DNA of 64,000 bases from contig DATIXG010000060.1 of NCBI GenBank assembly GCA_035518815.1, forward strand, positions 1-64,000, in the 5' to 3' direction. The translations under genes and the position numbers were made by a program. Under the pieces are notes generated by a model, which was given only the letters and a program-made list of their open reading frames with translations, had not been told where the DNA came from and made no database searches. Origin of the DNA: AG25 sp035518815 (GTDB lineage: Bacteria > Gemmatimonadota > Gemmatimonadetes > Gemmatimonadales > GWC2-71-9). Below, one piece after another: positions 53,275 through 61,313 of this stretch (within the stretch, counting starts at the first letter, position 1; the number at the start of each line of letters is the position of its first letter).

Positions 53275-54434
53275 GAGCGGGCCAGTTCCGGGGTCAAAGG
53301 GTAGCGGCGGCGCCACTCGGTGGCCCACCGTGAAAAGTCCCCGGCGCGGATCGCCGCGCGCATCGCTGCCGCGAGCCGCACCAGGAAACGCACGTTGTGC
53401 AATGACAGCAGCCGCAGCCCCAGCAGCTCCTCGGCGACGAACAGGTGCCGCAGATACCCGCGGGAGAAGGTGGCGCACGTTTCACAGTCGCAGGTCTCAT
53501 CCAGGGGCTTCTCGTCCTCGCGGTACTCGGCGTTGCGGATGTTCAGCGGTCCGTCGGGTGTGAACGCCGACCCGTTGCGGCCGTTCCGCGTCGGAGCGAC
53601 GCAGTCGAACAAGTCCACGCCGCGCTCCACCGCCGTCACCAGGTCCGCGGGGAACCCCACGCCCATAAGATAACGCGGACCGGGAGGCAGCTTTGGGCCC
53701 AGCGCCGCCAGCATGGCGTTCATGACGTCCTTGGGCTCGCCGACGGAAAGTCCACCAACGGCGACGCCTGTCCAGTCCCCCAGGTCCAGAATGCGGCGCA
53801 GCCCCTCCATGCGCAGCGCGATGTGTGTGCCGCCCTGGAGAATGGGCCAGAGGGTCTGGCGGCCGGCATGCGCCGTTCCGTCCGCCTGTCCGCCTGACCG
53901 CCGCAGTTCTTCATGTCGTTTGGCGCACCGCTCGAGCCAGCGCAGCGTCCGCTCCATGGCGTCGCGCGCGGTCGCCTCGTCCGCGCCTCCGGGGACGACG
54001 TGGTCAAAGGCCATCGCGATGTCGGCGCCGAGCGTCCACTGAATCTCGGTGGCGCGCTCGGGCGTGAGCGTGCGGCGGCTGCCGTCCACGTGACTCTGGA
54101 ACTCCACCCCGTCCTCGCTCACGCGCCGGAAGCCTTCGAGCGAGAACACCTGGAAGCCGCCGGAATCGGTGAGCAGCGGGTGCGGCCACGCCATGAACCG
54201 ATGCAGCCCGCCTAGCTTCGCGACGACCTGCTCGCCCGGACGCACGTGCAGGTGATAGGTGTTCGCGAGCACGATGCGCGCGCCGATCGATTCGAGATCG
54301 AGTGGCGACAGAGCGCGGACGGTGCCCTGCGTGCCGACGGGCATGAAAGCAGGAGTCTCGACCACGCCGTGGGGCAGGGTGAGCCGGCCGGCGCGGGCGG
54401 AGCCGTCCGTGGCTTCGATGGTGAAGTCGAACAT
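53271..54434 (-). CDS. tgt: Queuine tRNA-ribosyltransferase
   Basis: A 387-residue TIM barrel that inserts a 7-deazaguanine base at position 34 of GUN-anticodon tRNAs. TDSGGFQVFSL (about 89-99, substrate Asp), QGGTHIALR, VGGLSVGEPKD, FDCVAPTRNGR (nucleophile Asp, about 270-280) and the zinc site CDCETC with a later His (LHNVRFL) are present. Shares one base with queA. Confidence 0.95.
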   Translation of the reverse strand: MFDFTIEATDGSARAGRLTLPHGVVETPAFMPVGTQGTVRALSPLDLESIGARIVLANTYHLHVRPGEQVVAKLGGLHRFMAWPHPLLTDSGGFQVFSLEGFRRVSEDGVEFQSHVDGSRRTLTPERATEIQWTLGADIAMAFDHVVPGGADEATARDAMERTLRWLERCAKRHEELRRSGGQADGTAHAGRQTLWPILQGGTHIALRMEGLRRILDLGDWTGVAVGGLSVGEPKDVMNAMLAALGPKLPPGPRYLMGVGFPADLVTAVERGVDLFDCVAPTRNGRNGSAFTPDGPLNIRNAEYREDEKPLDETCDCETCATFSRGYLRHLFVAEELLGLRLLSLHNVRFLVRLAAAMRAAIRAGDFSRWATEWRRRYPLTPELARS

Positions 54435-55471
54435 CAGACTAGTGCCATCGCATCCCCGTAACTGTAGAACCGGTACCCCTCCCGCACCGCCTCCCGGTAC
54501 GCGGCCATCACCCGCTCGTAGCCCCCGAACGCGCAGACCAGCATGAGCAGCGTCGAGCGCGGCAGATGGAAATTGGTGAGCAGCGCGTCCACTGCGCGGA
54601 AAGTATAGGGGGGACGAATGAACAGCGTGGTATCGCCCATCCCCGGCGGAATTGTCCCATCGGCTTGCGCCCCGGTCTCGAGCGTGCGCGCGACGGTCGT
54701 GCCGACCGCCCACACTCGTCCGCCCTGGCGGCGTCGCTCGTTGATCGTCGCGGCCGCCTCTTCGCTCACCGCGTAGCGCTCGGCGTGCATCGGGTGCTGG
54801 GCGGGGTCCTCTACTTCCACGGGTTTGAACGTCCCGGGCCCGACGTGCAAATCGACCGTGGCGAGTGCCGTGCCCCGGGCTTCGAGCCGGTCGAGCAGGG
54901 CGCGCGTGAAGTGCAGCCCCGCCGTCGGCGCGGCGACACTACCGTCATGGGTGGCGTACACCGTCTGGTAGCGCTCGCGGTCCTCGGGCCGGGGCGCCCG
55001 GCGGATGTAGGGCGGGAGCGGCACCTCGCCGTACTTGGCGAGCGTCGCCGCGGCGTCGAGCGCTCCGACGAACTTCACGCGCCGCAGCCCGCCGCCCAGG
55101 ACCTCTACGATCTCAACGGCGCAGTCGTCCCCGAAGGTCACCCGCCGTCCGGGCTTGAGCTTTCCTCCGGGATGGCCGAGTGCGAGCCACGATCCGTCGT
55201 CGAGCTCGCGCACGAGCAGCAGCTCGGCGGGCCCCCCGGCGTCCCGCTTCCCGTGTAGCCTCGCCGGAATCACCCGGGAGACGTTCAGCACGAGCACGTC
55301 TTCGGGGCGGACCAGGTCGACGATCGAGGAAAAGTGGGAGTGACGGATCGCGCCCGACGTCCGGTCCAGCGCAAGCATGCGACTCGCCGCCCGGTCGGGA
55401 AGCGGGTCCTGGGCGATCTGCGCGGGAGGAAGCTGGTAGTCGAAGTCGGAGGTGCGAAGTTCAGCTGTCAA
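54434..55471 (-). CDS. queA: S-adenosylmethionine:tRNA ribosyltransferase-isomerase
   Basis: A 345-residue QueA that builds epoxyqueuosine on preQ1-tRNA. DFDYQLPPAQIAQDPLPDRAASRML at the start (in two motifs, FDYQLPP and RAASRML), YIRRAPRPEDRERYQTVYA, APTAGLHFT and NFHLPRSTLLMLVCAFGG are typical. The TTG start overlaps the ruvB stop by 11 bases. Confidence 0.95.
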   Translation of the reverse strand: MTAELRTSDFDYQLPPAQIAQDPLPDRAASRMLALDRTSGAIRHSHFSSIVDLVRPEDVLVLNVSRVIPARLHGKRDAGGPAELLLVRELDDGSWLALGHPGGKLKPGRRVTFGDDCAVEIVEVLGGGLRRVKFVGALDAAATLAKYGEVPLPPYIRRAPRPEDRERYQTVYATHDGSVAAPTAGLHFTRALLDRLEARGTALATVDLHVGPGTFKPVEVEDPAQHPMHAERYAVSEEAAATINERRRQGGRVWAVGTTVARTLETGAQADGTIPPGMGDTTLFIRPPYTFRAVDALLTNFHLPRSTLLMLVCAFGGYERVMAAYREAVREGYRFYSYGDAMALV

Positions 55472-56507
55472 ACATCGTCGCCTGTTCCGCGGTCGCCTTG
55501 GGCGGCGTGAATCCGAAGTGCCGGTACGCGGCTCCCGTGGCGCAGCGGCCGCGCGGCGTGCGGGCCAGGAATCCCTGCTGCATCAGGAACGGCTCGTAGA
55601 CCTCTTCGAGCGTGCCCGGATCCTCGCCGACCGCGGCCGCAATCGTGGTGAGGCCCACGGGCCCGCCCTCGAACTGTTCGATGATGCTCTTGAGAATCCG
55701 GCCATCCATGTCGTCGAGCCCGAATTCGTCCACGTCCAGTCGCTTCAGCGCCTCGGCCGCGACCTGCGCGTTGATGGTCCCGCCTGCGCGCACCTGCGCG
55801 TAGTCGCGCACGCGCTTGAGGAGACGATTCGCCACGCGCGGCGTGCCGCGGCTGCGGCGCGCGATCTCCGCCACGCCCGCCGCGTCGGCGGGGACGCCCA
55901 GAATGCCGGCTGAGCGCCGGATGATCTCGGCCAGATCGTCGGGCGGATAATACGACAGCCGCTCCACCAGGCCGAACCGCGCGCGCATCGGCGGCGTGAG
56001 CAGCCCGAATCGCGTGGTCGCCCCGATGAGGGTGAACCGCTCGAGCGCCATCGGCAGCGTCTGCGCGTGCGTGCCGTCGGCGATGCGCACGTCCACGCGG
56101 TACTCCTCCATGGCCGGATACAGAAATTCCTCGAGCGCCGGGCGCAGCCGGTGGACCTCGTCGATGAACAGGATATCGCCCGCCTTGAGGGACGTGAGCA
56201 GGCCGACCAGGTCACCGGGACGTTCGAGCACCGGCCCGGAGGTCGTCCGGATGTTCACGCCCAGCTCGCGCGCCATCAGGAGCGCAAGCGTCGTCTTGCC
56301 GAGTCCGGGTGGGCCGAAGAACAGGGCGTGATCGAGCGGCTCGTGCCGCTGCTTCGCGGCGTCGATCGCGATCTGGAGTGACTCTTTGACCTTCGCCTGC
56401 CCGACGAACTCATCCAGGCGCGACGGGCGGAGGGCCGCGTCGGCGCTGCGCTCCTCCGGCAGGACCTCCGGCGTCGTGATCTGCGCGCGGGACGAGGACG
56501 GACTCAC
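55461..56507 (-). CDS. ruvB: Holliday junction branch migration helicase RuvB
   Basis: A 348-residue AAA+ motor. LRPSRLDEFVGQ, Walker A FGPPGLGKTTLA (about 65-76), Walker B LFIDEVHRL, sensor IGATTR and RSRGTPRVANRLL, then the winged helix (GPVGLTTIAAAVGEDPGT). Drives branch migration with RuvA. GTG start overlaps the zinc-ribbon gene, which separates it from ruvA. Confidence 0.96.
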   Translation of the reverse strand: MSPSSSRAQITTPEVLPEERSADAALRPSRLDEFVGQAKVKESLQIAIDAAKQRHEPLDHALFFGPPGLGKTTLALLMARELGVNIRTTSGPVLERPGDLVGLLTSLKAGDILFIDEVHRLRPALEEFLYPAMEEYRVDVRIADGTHAQTLPMALERFTLIGATTRFGLLTPPMRARFGLVERLSYYPPDDLAEIIRRSAGILGVPADAAGVAEIARRSRGTPRVANRLLKRVRDYAQVRAGGTINAQVAAEALKRLDVDEFGLDDMDGRILKSIIEQFEGGPVGLTTIAAAVGEDPGTLEEVYEPFLMQQGFLARTPRGRCATGAAYRHFGFTPPKATAEQATMFDS

Positions 56508-56689
56508 GCGGCCCGGGTGCCGGCCGGCCGGGCGCGCCACCGCACCGGGCGCGGGTCCGCCTCGAGCACGTGGCGGGTGTGGCAGGAGACGCAGGAATCC
56601 TCGGCGCGCCACGCCCGATCCGGAACGAGGCACCGGTTGGTCGAGCCGCAGCGCGTGCAGATCCACTCAGCCGTCGTCGCCATGGTCAC
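56504..56689 (-). CDS. Small zinc-ribbon protein between ruvA and ruvB
   Basis: A 61-residue protein with CTRCG and CVSCH motifs 22 residues apart, a likely single zinc ribbon, and a basic C-terminal tail (RWRARPAGTRAA). GTG 56689 overlaps the ruvA stop; ATG 56683 is an alternative. No named family. Its place inside the ruv operon suggests a role with nucleic acids, but this is inference. Confidence 0.7.
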   Translation of the reverse strand: MTMATTAEWICTRCGSTNRCLVPDRAWRAEDSCVSCHTRHVLEADPRPVRWRARPAGTRAA

Positions 56690-57288
56690 CCGTTCGCGAG
56701 GAGTTGGAGCGTCCGGCGGATCAGGGTCTCGGTGTCGGCGCCGCCGCCGTCGCCCGCGAGCGCCTGGCGGAGCGCCCGGTCCGCCTCCGCCGTCCCATAC
56801 CCGAGCCGCTCGAGCGCCTTGAGCGCTGCCTCGGCGGCACCGTTCGCGGATACCGGCGCCCCCGCCTCCGCCGCCCCCTCAAGGTCGCCGACCTTGTCGG
56901 CCAGTTCAAGCGCCAGACGCTCCGCCGTCTTCTTGCCGATACCGCTCACCGACGCGAGCGCCGCCACATTCCGCTCCCGCAGCGCGCGGGCTCCTCGCTC
57001 CACGCCGAGGGCCGACATCAACGCGATCGCCGTTCTGGGCCCGACGCCGGTGACCCCGGTCAGCAGTTGAAAGAACCGACGCTCGGCGTCGTTGCCGAAT
57101 CCGTACAACGCCCACCCGTCCTCGCGCACCACGAGCTCGGTGGCGAGGGTCACGCTCTCGCCGACCGCGGGCAGCCGCTCCATGACGCCGAGCGGGACCA
57201 CCACTTCGTAACCCACGCCCCCGGGCGTGTGAATGATCACCCGGTCCGCCTGCTTCGCGGCGAGGCGGCCGCTCACCTGGGCGATCAC
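56686..57288 (-). CDS. ruvA: Holliday junction DNA-binding protein RuvA
   Basis: A 200-residue RuvA: N-terminal OB fold (VIIHTPGGVGYEV), two helix-hairpin-helix motifs (LTGVTGVGPRTA about 73-84 and VSGIGKKTAERL about 109-120), and the C-terminal domain III that binds RuvB (ALKALERLGYGTAEADRAL). GTG start overlaps ruvC. Confidence 0.95.
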   Translation of the reverse strand: MIAQVSGRLAAKQADRVIIHTPGGVGYEVVVPLGVMERLPAVGESVTLATELVVREDGWALYGFGNDAERRFFQLLTGVTGVGPRTAIALMSALGVERGARALRERNVAALASVSGIGKKTAERLALELADKVGDLEGAAEAGAPVSANGAAEAALKALERLGYGTAEADRALRQALAGDGGGADTETLIRRTLQLLANG

Positions 57289-57773
57289 GCGCGCAGGATG
57301 TGGGTGAGCGCGACGGCGACGCCGTCGGCGGCGTCGGACGGGCGCGGCGGGTGGCTCAGGCGCAGCAGGCGGGCGACCATGGCGGCGACCTGGGCTTTGC
57401 GCGCCGCCCCCGCTCCGGCGACGGTCTTCTTCACCGTGGCCGGCGCGTACTCGAAAATCTCGAGGCGCGCCTGCTGCGCCGCGAGCAGCACGACTCCCCG
57501 CGCGTGTCCAAGCACGAGCGTCGTCCGGACATTCTTCTGATAGAACGCGGATTCGAGGGCGAGTGCGGTCGGACTGTGGCGGGTGATGAGCTCGACGATC
57601 GCTTCGTGCAGCTGCTGGAGCCGTTCGGGGAGGGATCCGCGCCGGGCGAGGGTGATCGCGCCGCACTCGACCAGACGGCCCGGCGTGGGAGCAGGGTGGC
57701 CATTGCCGGCGCCGACGTCCACCACGCCATACCCGGTGACTGACGTGCCCGGGTCGACCCCCAGCACCCTCAC
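57285..57773 (-). CDS. ruvC: Holliday junction resolvase RuvC
   Basis: A 162-residue endonuclease with RNase H fold. GVDPGTSVTGYGVV (first Asp, about 5-18), ALESAFYQKN (Glu, about 72-81), TVKKTVAGAGAARKAQV and the last acidic pair in PSDAADGVAVALTH (about 145-158). GTG start one base after the yebC stop. Confidence 0.95.
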   Translation of the reverse strand: MRVLGVDPGTSVTGYGVVDVGAGNGHPAPTPGRLVECGAITLARRGSLPERLQQLHEAIVELITRHSPTALALESAFYQKNVRTTLVLGHARGVVLLAAQQARLEIFEYAPATVKKTVAGAGAARKAQVAAMVARLLRLSHPPRPSDAADGVAVALTHILRA

Positions 57774-57774
57774 G

Positions 57775-58524
57775 TCACCCGGTCACCGCCGCCAGCGCCT
57801 CGGCGTCAATGTCGAAGTTGGAGTGGACCTTGGACACGTCGTCCATCTCCTCCAACGCGTCGATGAGCTTGAGCAGCGTGCCGGCGTCCTTGCGCTCGAC
57901 CTTGACCGTGCTCTTGGGGAGCAGGGCGATCTCCGCGGCCTGGACTGGGATCTTCTTCGCGGTGAGCCGGTCCTGGATCGCGTGCAGCTGGCTCGGGGGT
58001 GCCGTGATCAGAAACGTATCGCCTTCACTGATCATGTCCTCGGCGCCGGCGTCGAGTGCCGCTTCCAGCGTCGCGTTCTCATCCGCCTTGGTGGCGTCGA
58101 CGGTGATCTGCGCCTTGCGGTCGAACATCCACGCGACCGAGTTCGTCGCGCCCAGATTGCCGCCGAATCGCGTAAACGCATGCCGGATCTCCGCGACCGT
58201 ACGGGTGGGATTGTCCGACGTTCCCTCGATGAAGATCGCGGCGCCGCCGGGGCCGTACCCCTCGTAGGTCACGTCCTCGTACTGGACTCCCTCGAGCCCG
58301 CCCGCGCCCTTCTTGATCGCGCGCTCGATGTTGTCGAGCGGCATGTTCTCCGCCTTGGCCGCTTCGATCGCGGTGCGGAGCCGCGCATTGCCGGCGGGAT
58401 CACCGCCCCCCTGGCGCGCGGCGATCGTGATTTCGCGGATCACTTTCGTGAACGCGGCGCCGCGCTTGGCGTCCGTCACCGCCTTTTTGCGCTTGATTTG
58501 CTTCCACTTGCTGTGGCCAGCCAT
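57775..58524 (-). CDS. yebC: YebC/TACO1-family translation or transcription factor
   Basis: A 249-residue YebC protein: AGHSKWKQIKRKK at the N-terminus, GGGDPAGNARLRTAIEAAKAENMP (in two parts, about 39-62), YEGYGPGGAAIFIEG and TDNPTRT-like SDNPTRTVAEIRH. YebC proteins act as transcriptional regulators or ribosome-associated factors for polyproline. It heads the 19-gene minus-strand run and has a GGAG ribosome site. Confidence 0.94.
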   Translation of the reverse strand: MAGHSKWKQIKRKKAVTDAKRGAAFTKVIREITIAARQGGGDPAGNARLRTAIEAAKAENMPLDNIERAIKKGAGGLEGVQYEDVTYEGYGPGGAAIFIEGTSDNPTRTVAEIRHAFTRFGGNLGATNSVAWMFDRKAQITVDATKADENATLEAALDAGAEDMISEGDTFLITAPPSQLHAIQDRLTAKKIPVQAAEIALLPKSTVKVERKDAGTLLKLIDALEEMDDVSKVHSNFDIDAEALAAVTG

Positions 58525-58567
58525 TGCAGGACTCCAGAACGTTGCCCGTCGTCTCTCAACCTACAAC

Positions 58568-58604
58568 TTGACCCTCCCTACACGCCACCGCTAGGATAGC
58601 GCCC
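58568..58604 (+). promoter_or_regulatory. Leaderless promoter of the 58.6-kb lipoprotein gene
   Basis: TTGACC (58568-58573), 18 bases, TAGGAT (58592-58597), seven bases, ATG at 58605. The predicted transcript start is at the start codon. Confidence 0.5.
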
Positions 58605-59057
58605 ATGCCGCGACTGTCGCTCGTGCTCGCGATTGCCCTGAGTCTCGCTGCGTGCGAACGCCCGGCCGAACGACGCGCGGACCGCGACTACGCCGCCCGC
58701 TTGCTGACCGGGTTGCTCGCCTATCCCAAGTCGACGCTCGTGGCGGTGGACGCGGGGCAGGGGGCGGCGCAGGTGACCCTGTCCACGCCCGCGCCGGTCG
58801 AGCAGGTGGCCACCTGGTACCGTCAGACGCTCCGGCTGAACGGCTGGGAGCTTCAGAGCGACACGCCGATGAACGACGGCAGCCTGGTCATCTACGCGCA
58901 CCGCGGGGCGCGGCCCCTGTGGATCACGCTGCGGCGGGGCGACGGCGGGCAGGGAACGACCTACACGGTGATCGGGGCCGACACCACGGTGATCGACTCG
59001 GCCGCTGCTCAGCGATCCGGGTCGAGTATGTCCTCGAACCGCATCCAGCGCCGGTAG
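58605..59057 (+). CDS. Lipoprotein of unknown function
   Basis: A 150-residue protein with lipobox (ALSLAACERP), then a single compact alpha/beta domain (YPKSTLVAVDAG, VEQVATWYRQTLRLNGWEL, SLVIYAHRG) that resembles small domains where a helix WYRxxLxxxGW follows a strand. No named family is assigned. Its last 49 bases overlap the 3' end of the convergent DnaB-like gene. Confidence 0.75.
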   Translation: MPRLSLVLAIALSLAACERPAERRADRDYAARLLTGLLAYPKSTLVAVDAGQGAAQVTLSTPAPVEQVATWYRQTLRLNGWELQSDTPMNDGSLVIYAHRGARPLWITLRRGDGGQGTTYTVIGADTTVIDSAAAQRSGSSMSSNRIQRR

Positions 59058-59881
59058 AAGTAGAGGTCCGCGAAACCGGTCGGGCCGTTGCGGTTCTTGG
59101 CGACGATCAGCTCGGTCGCGCCCTCCACTCCCCCGCCCGGCCGATACATCTCCTCCCGAAACAGGGCGAACACGACATCGGCGTGCTGCTTGACGGCGCC
59201 GAGGTGGCCGAAATCGTCGAGCGTGGGGCGCTGGTTCTCGCGTGTGCCTTCGAACCGCGGGAGCTGGGCCACGACCACGAGCGCGATCTGGCGATCGAGC
59301 GCGAGAGCCTTGAGACGTCGCAAGGTGGCCGCACTGTCTTCGTCCTGCGTCAACCGGTTCGACCCGGCGGGGGGCGGCACCAGCTGGAGGTAGTCCACCA
59401 CCGCGACGGCGAGCTGGCGCAGCGGATTCAGTCGCTCCGCCATCGTCTCGAGATCCGGAGCCGCCAGGGGCAGCACGGTGAGCGGCAGGCCGCGCAGCCG
59501 TACGGCGGCGGCGCCGATCCCCGCCCGAGTCTCGTCATTCAACGTCGCACTGCGCAGCTCGTCCACTGCCGCGCGCCCTTCAATGGCGAGCGCGCGTTCC
59601 ATCAGGCGCTCCTCGTCCATTTCGCCGGAGAGGTACGCCACCCCGAGCGACTGCTGCGCCACCCGCAGCGCCAGCCCAAGCGCGAGCGCCGACTTACCCG
59701 AGCCGACGTCGCCGCCGAGCACGATCAGGTCGCGCCGCCGGATCCCGCCGCCCAACAGCTTGTCGATTGAAGGAAACCCGGTGGGGATGGTATCACCCGT
59801 GACCTCCCCGGGTTGTTGATGGTCGACTCGCTCCACGATGGCGTCGGGCGAGACGGGCTTGGCGAGGCGGCGGGTGCTCAT
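59009..59881 (-). CDS. DnaB helicase C-terminal-domain (RecA-fold) ATPase, no N-terminal domain
   Basis: A 290-residue protein that corresponds to the DnaB C-terminal motor only. GFPSIDKLLGGGIRRRDLIVLGGDVGSGKSALAL (Walker A GGDVGSGKS, about 55-63), YLSGEMDEERLMERAL, Walker B VAVVDYLQLVPP (about 156-167) and HADVVFALFREE followed by AKNRNGPTG are all DnaB-like. The N-terminal hexamer/primase-binding domain is missing. It may be a paralogue or accessory helicase. It converges on the lipoprotein gene with a 49-base overlap. Confidence 0.82.
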   Translation of the reverse strand: MSTRRLAKPVSPDAIVERVDHQQPGEVTGDTIPTGFPSIDKLLGGGIRRRDLIVLGGDVGSGKSALALGLALRVAQQSLGVAYLSGEMDEERLMERALAIEGRAAVDELRSATLNDETRAGIGAAAVRLRGLPLTVLPLAAPDLETMAERLNPLRQLAVAVVDYLQLVPPPAGSNRLTQDEDSAATLRRLKALALDRQIALVVVAQLPRFEGTRENQRPTLDDFGHLGAVKQHADVVFALFREEMYRPGGGVEGATELIVAKNRNGPTGFADLYFYRRWMRFEDILDPDR

Positions 59882-59888
59882 CCTTCTA

Positions 59889-60263
59889 TTAATGTATGCG
59901 GGCCGCCTTGGCGGCAACCGCTACGGCCTCGCCGGCGGCGCTCCCCAGCACTTCGCGCACGGGCGCGACGAGCTGCGAGAGGGCGACGGCGGCCGCCGCG
60001 GCGGTCCCCGGCTCGAGATGATGCCGGGCGGCGACGAGGGCGCGCTCGAGCGGTTTGGGCAGGGCGAGCGTGGCCACGCGCGTGGCGGTGGCCTGCAGGC
60101 GCCGCCGGTGATTCCGGGCGGAGATCGGCGCCGGCGGCAGCACGCCCTCGGCGGCGCGCACAATCAGCCACACGGCGAACAGGCCGTCGCGCTCGGGGCC
60201 GCGCGCCGCCTCCGCGATGAGGGCGACCAATCGCTCCTCGCACGGCGTAATCGCCGCACTCAT
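59889..60263 (-). CDS. Unknown small Ala/Arg-rich protein
   Basis: A 124-residue, mostly helical protein, rich in Ala, Val and Arg, without signal peptide or membrane segment. No family recognised. Its ATG overlaps the GT9 stop (ATGA) and its stop lies eight bases before the DnaB-like ATPase start, so the three genes form one unit. Confidence 0.6.
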   Translation of the reverse strand: MSAAITPCEERLVALIAEAARGPERDGLFAVWLIVRAAEGVLPPAPISARNHRRRLQATATRVATLALPKPLERALVAARHHLEPGTAAAAAVALSQLVAPVREVLGSAAGEAVAVAAKAARIH

Positions 60264-61255
60264 GCGACGATCCGCTCCACCGCCTGCGCGACCTCGGCCG
60301 GAGCAATGTCCGCAAGGCAGCGGTGGTGGCCGAGCGGGCAGGCCGGGGTGCCGCTCGAGGAGCAGGGGCGGCACGCCAGGTCTCGCTGCATCACGATCGA
60401 TCGAGCGTGGTAGGGAAAGAAGCCGAACTGCTCCACCGTCGGTCCGTACAGCGCGACCACGGGTGTACCGACCCCGGTGGCCATGTGCATGACGCCGGTG
60501 TCGCCGGAGACGAGCGCTCGGGCCTGCGCGATCAGGGCACCCGTTTCCTGGAGGGAAAACTCGCCCGCGCCGCTCTCCAATCCGCCGTTGGCGGCGAGCT
60601 GGCCCGCGAGCCCGCGGTCATCCGGCCCGCCGACGACCACCAGTGCCGAGCCCGCCGCCCGGAGCCGGGCCGCCAGGGCGATCCAGTGGGCGATGGGCCA
60701 CCGCTTGGTGGCATGGGCCGCGCCCGGCGCGAGCGCCACGAACGGCCTTCCCGCCAACCCTCGTTCGCCGAGCCACCGCGCGACCCGGTCGCGCGCCCCC
60801 GCGCCCAGGAAGAACTCCGGCGGACCGCTGTCCGGTCGCACATCGAGCCCGCGGGCGGCCTCGAAGTAGCGCTCGGGCACCGGCCGGATCCGGCCGTACC
60901 AGTCGACCTTGGTCGAGATGAGAACGCCGCGAGGCAGCTTGCGCTTCCAGAATCCCGACCAGACGCACCTGACCTGGAGGCGCAGCAGGAGCGTCCGGAC
61001 GTTGCCATGGAGGTCGAGGCCAAGGTTTGGGGAGTGCCGCCTGACCCGTTCGGCCAGATGCCGCAAAGGTTCCTGCGGGTCGAGCGAGACGACGTCGGCG
61101 ATCGCGGGGTGATCGGCGACGAGCGGCGCCATGGAGCGCTTGGTGACGTAGACGAGCTTCGCGTCGGGATGGCGCCGGGCCACCGCCCGGATGAGCGGAG
61201 TGGTCAGGAGCACATCGCCGATGGAGCTGAAGCGAACGAGGAGGATGCACAGCAC
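60260..61255 (-). CDS. Glycosyltransferase family 9 (heptosyltransferase-like)
   Basis: A 331-residue GT-B protein of the LPS heptosyltransferase family. ILLVRFSSIGDVLLTTPLIRA at the start (LVRFSSIGDVLL), ALAPGAAHATKRWP (about 193-206, donor site), SGDTGVMHMATGVGTPVVALYGP (about 267-289) and a C-terminal CxxC...C group (ACRPCSSSGTPACPLGHHRCL) are typical. It probably adds a heptose or similar sugar to the LPS core. GTG chosen because TAACAT lies seven bases upstream. Confidence 0.9.
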   Translation of the reverse strand: MLCILLVRFSSIGDVLLTTPLIRAVARRHPDAKLVYVTKRSMAPLVADHPAIADVVSLDPQEPLRHLAERVRRHSPNLGLDLHGNVRTLLLRLQVRCVWSGFWKRKLPRGVLISTKVDWYGRIRPVPERYFEAARGLDVRPDSGPPEFFLGAGARDRVARWLGERGLAGRPFVALAPGAAHATKRWPIAHWIALAARLRAAGSALVVVGGPDDRGLAGQLAANGGLESGAGEFSLQETGALIAQARALVSGDTGVMHMATGVGTPVVALYGPTVEQFGFFPYHARSIVMQRDLACRPCSSSGTPACPLGHHRCLADIAPAEVAQAVERIVA

Positions 61256-61268
61256 GCGGGCAATGTTA
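61256..61268 (-). promoter_or_regulatory. Leaderless -10 box of the GT9 gene
   Basis: TAACAT (61268-61263, minus strand), seven bases, GTG at 61255. Divergent from the PorX-like promoter in the same 58-base gap. Confidence 0.45.
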
Positions 61269-61276
61269 GCCTCGCG

Positions 61277-61313
61277 TTGCCCGGCTTCGCCAGTCGGGAT
61301 TAGCTTAGGCGAG
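61277..61313 (+). promoter_or_regulatory. Leaderless promoter of the PorX-like gene
   Basis: TTGCCC (61277-61282), 18 bases, TAGCTT (61301-61306), seven bases, ATG at 61314. AGGCGAG inside the gap could also act as a weak ribosome site if transcription starts earlier. Confidence 0.4.
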
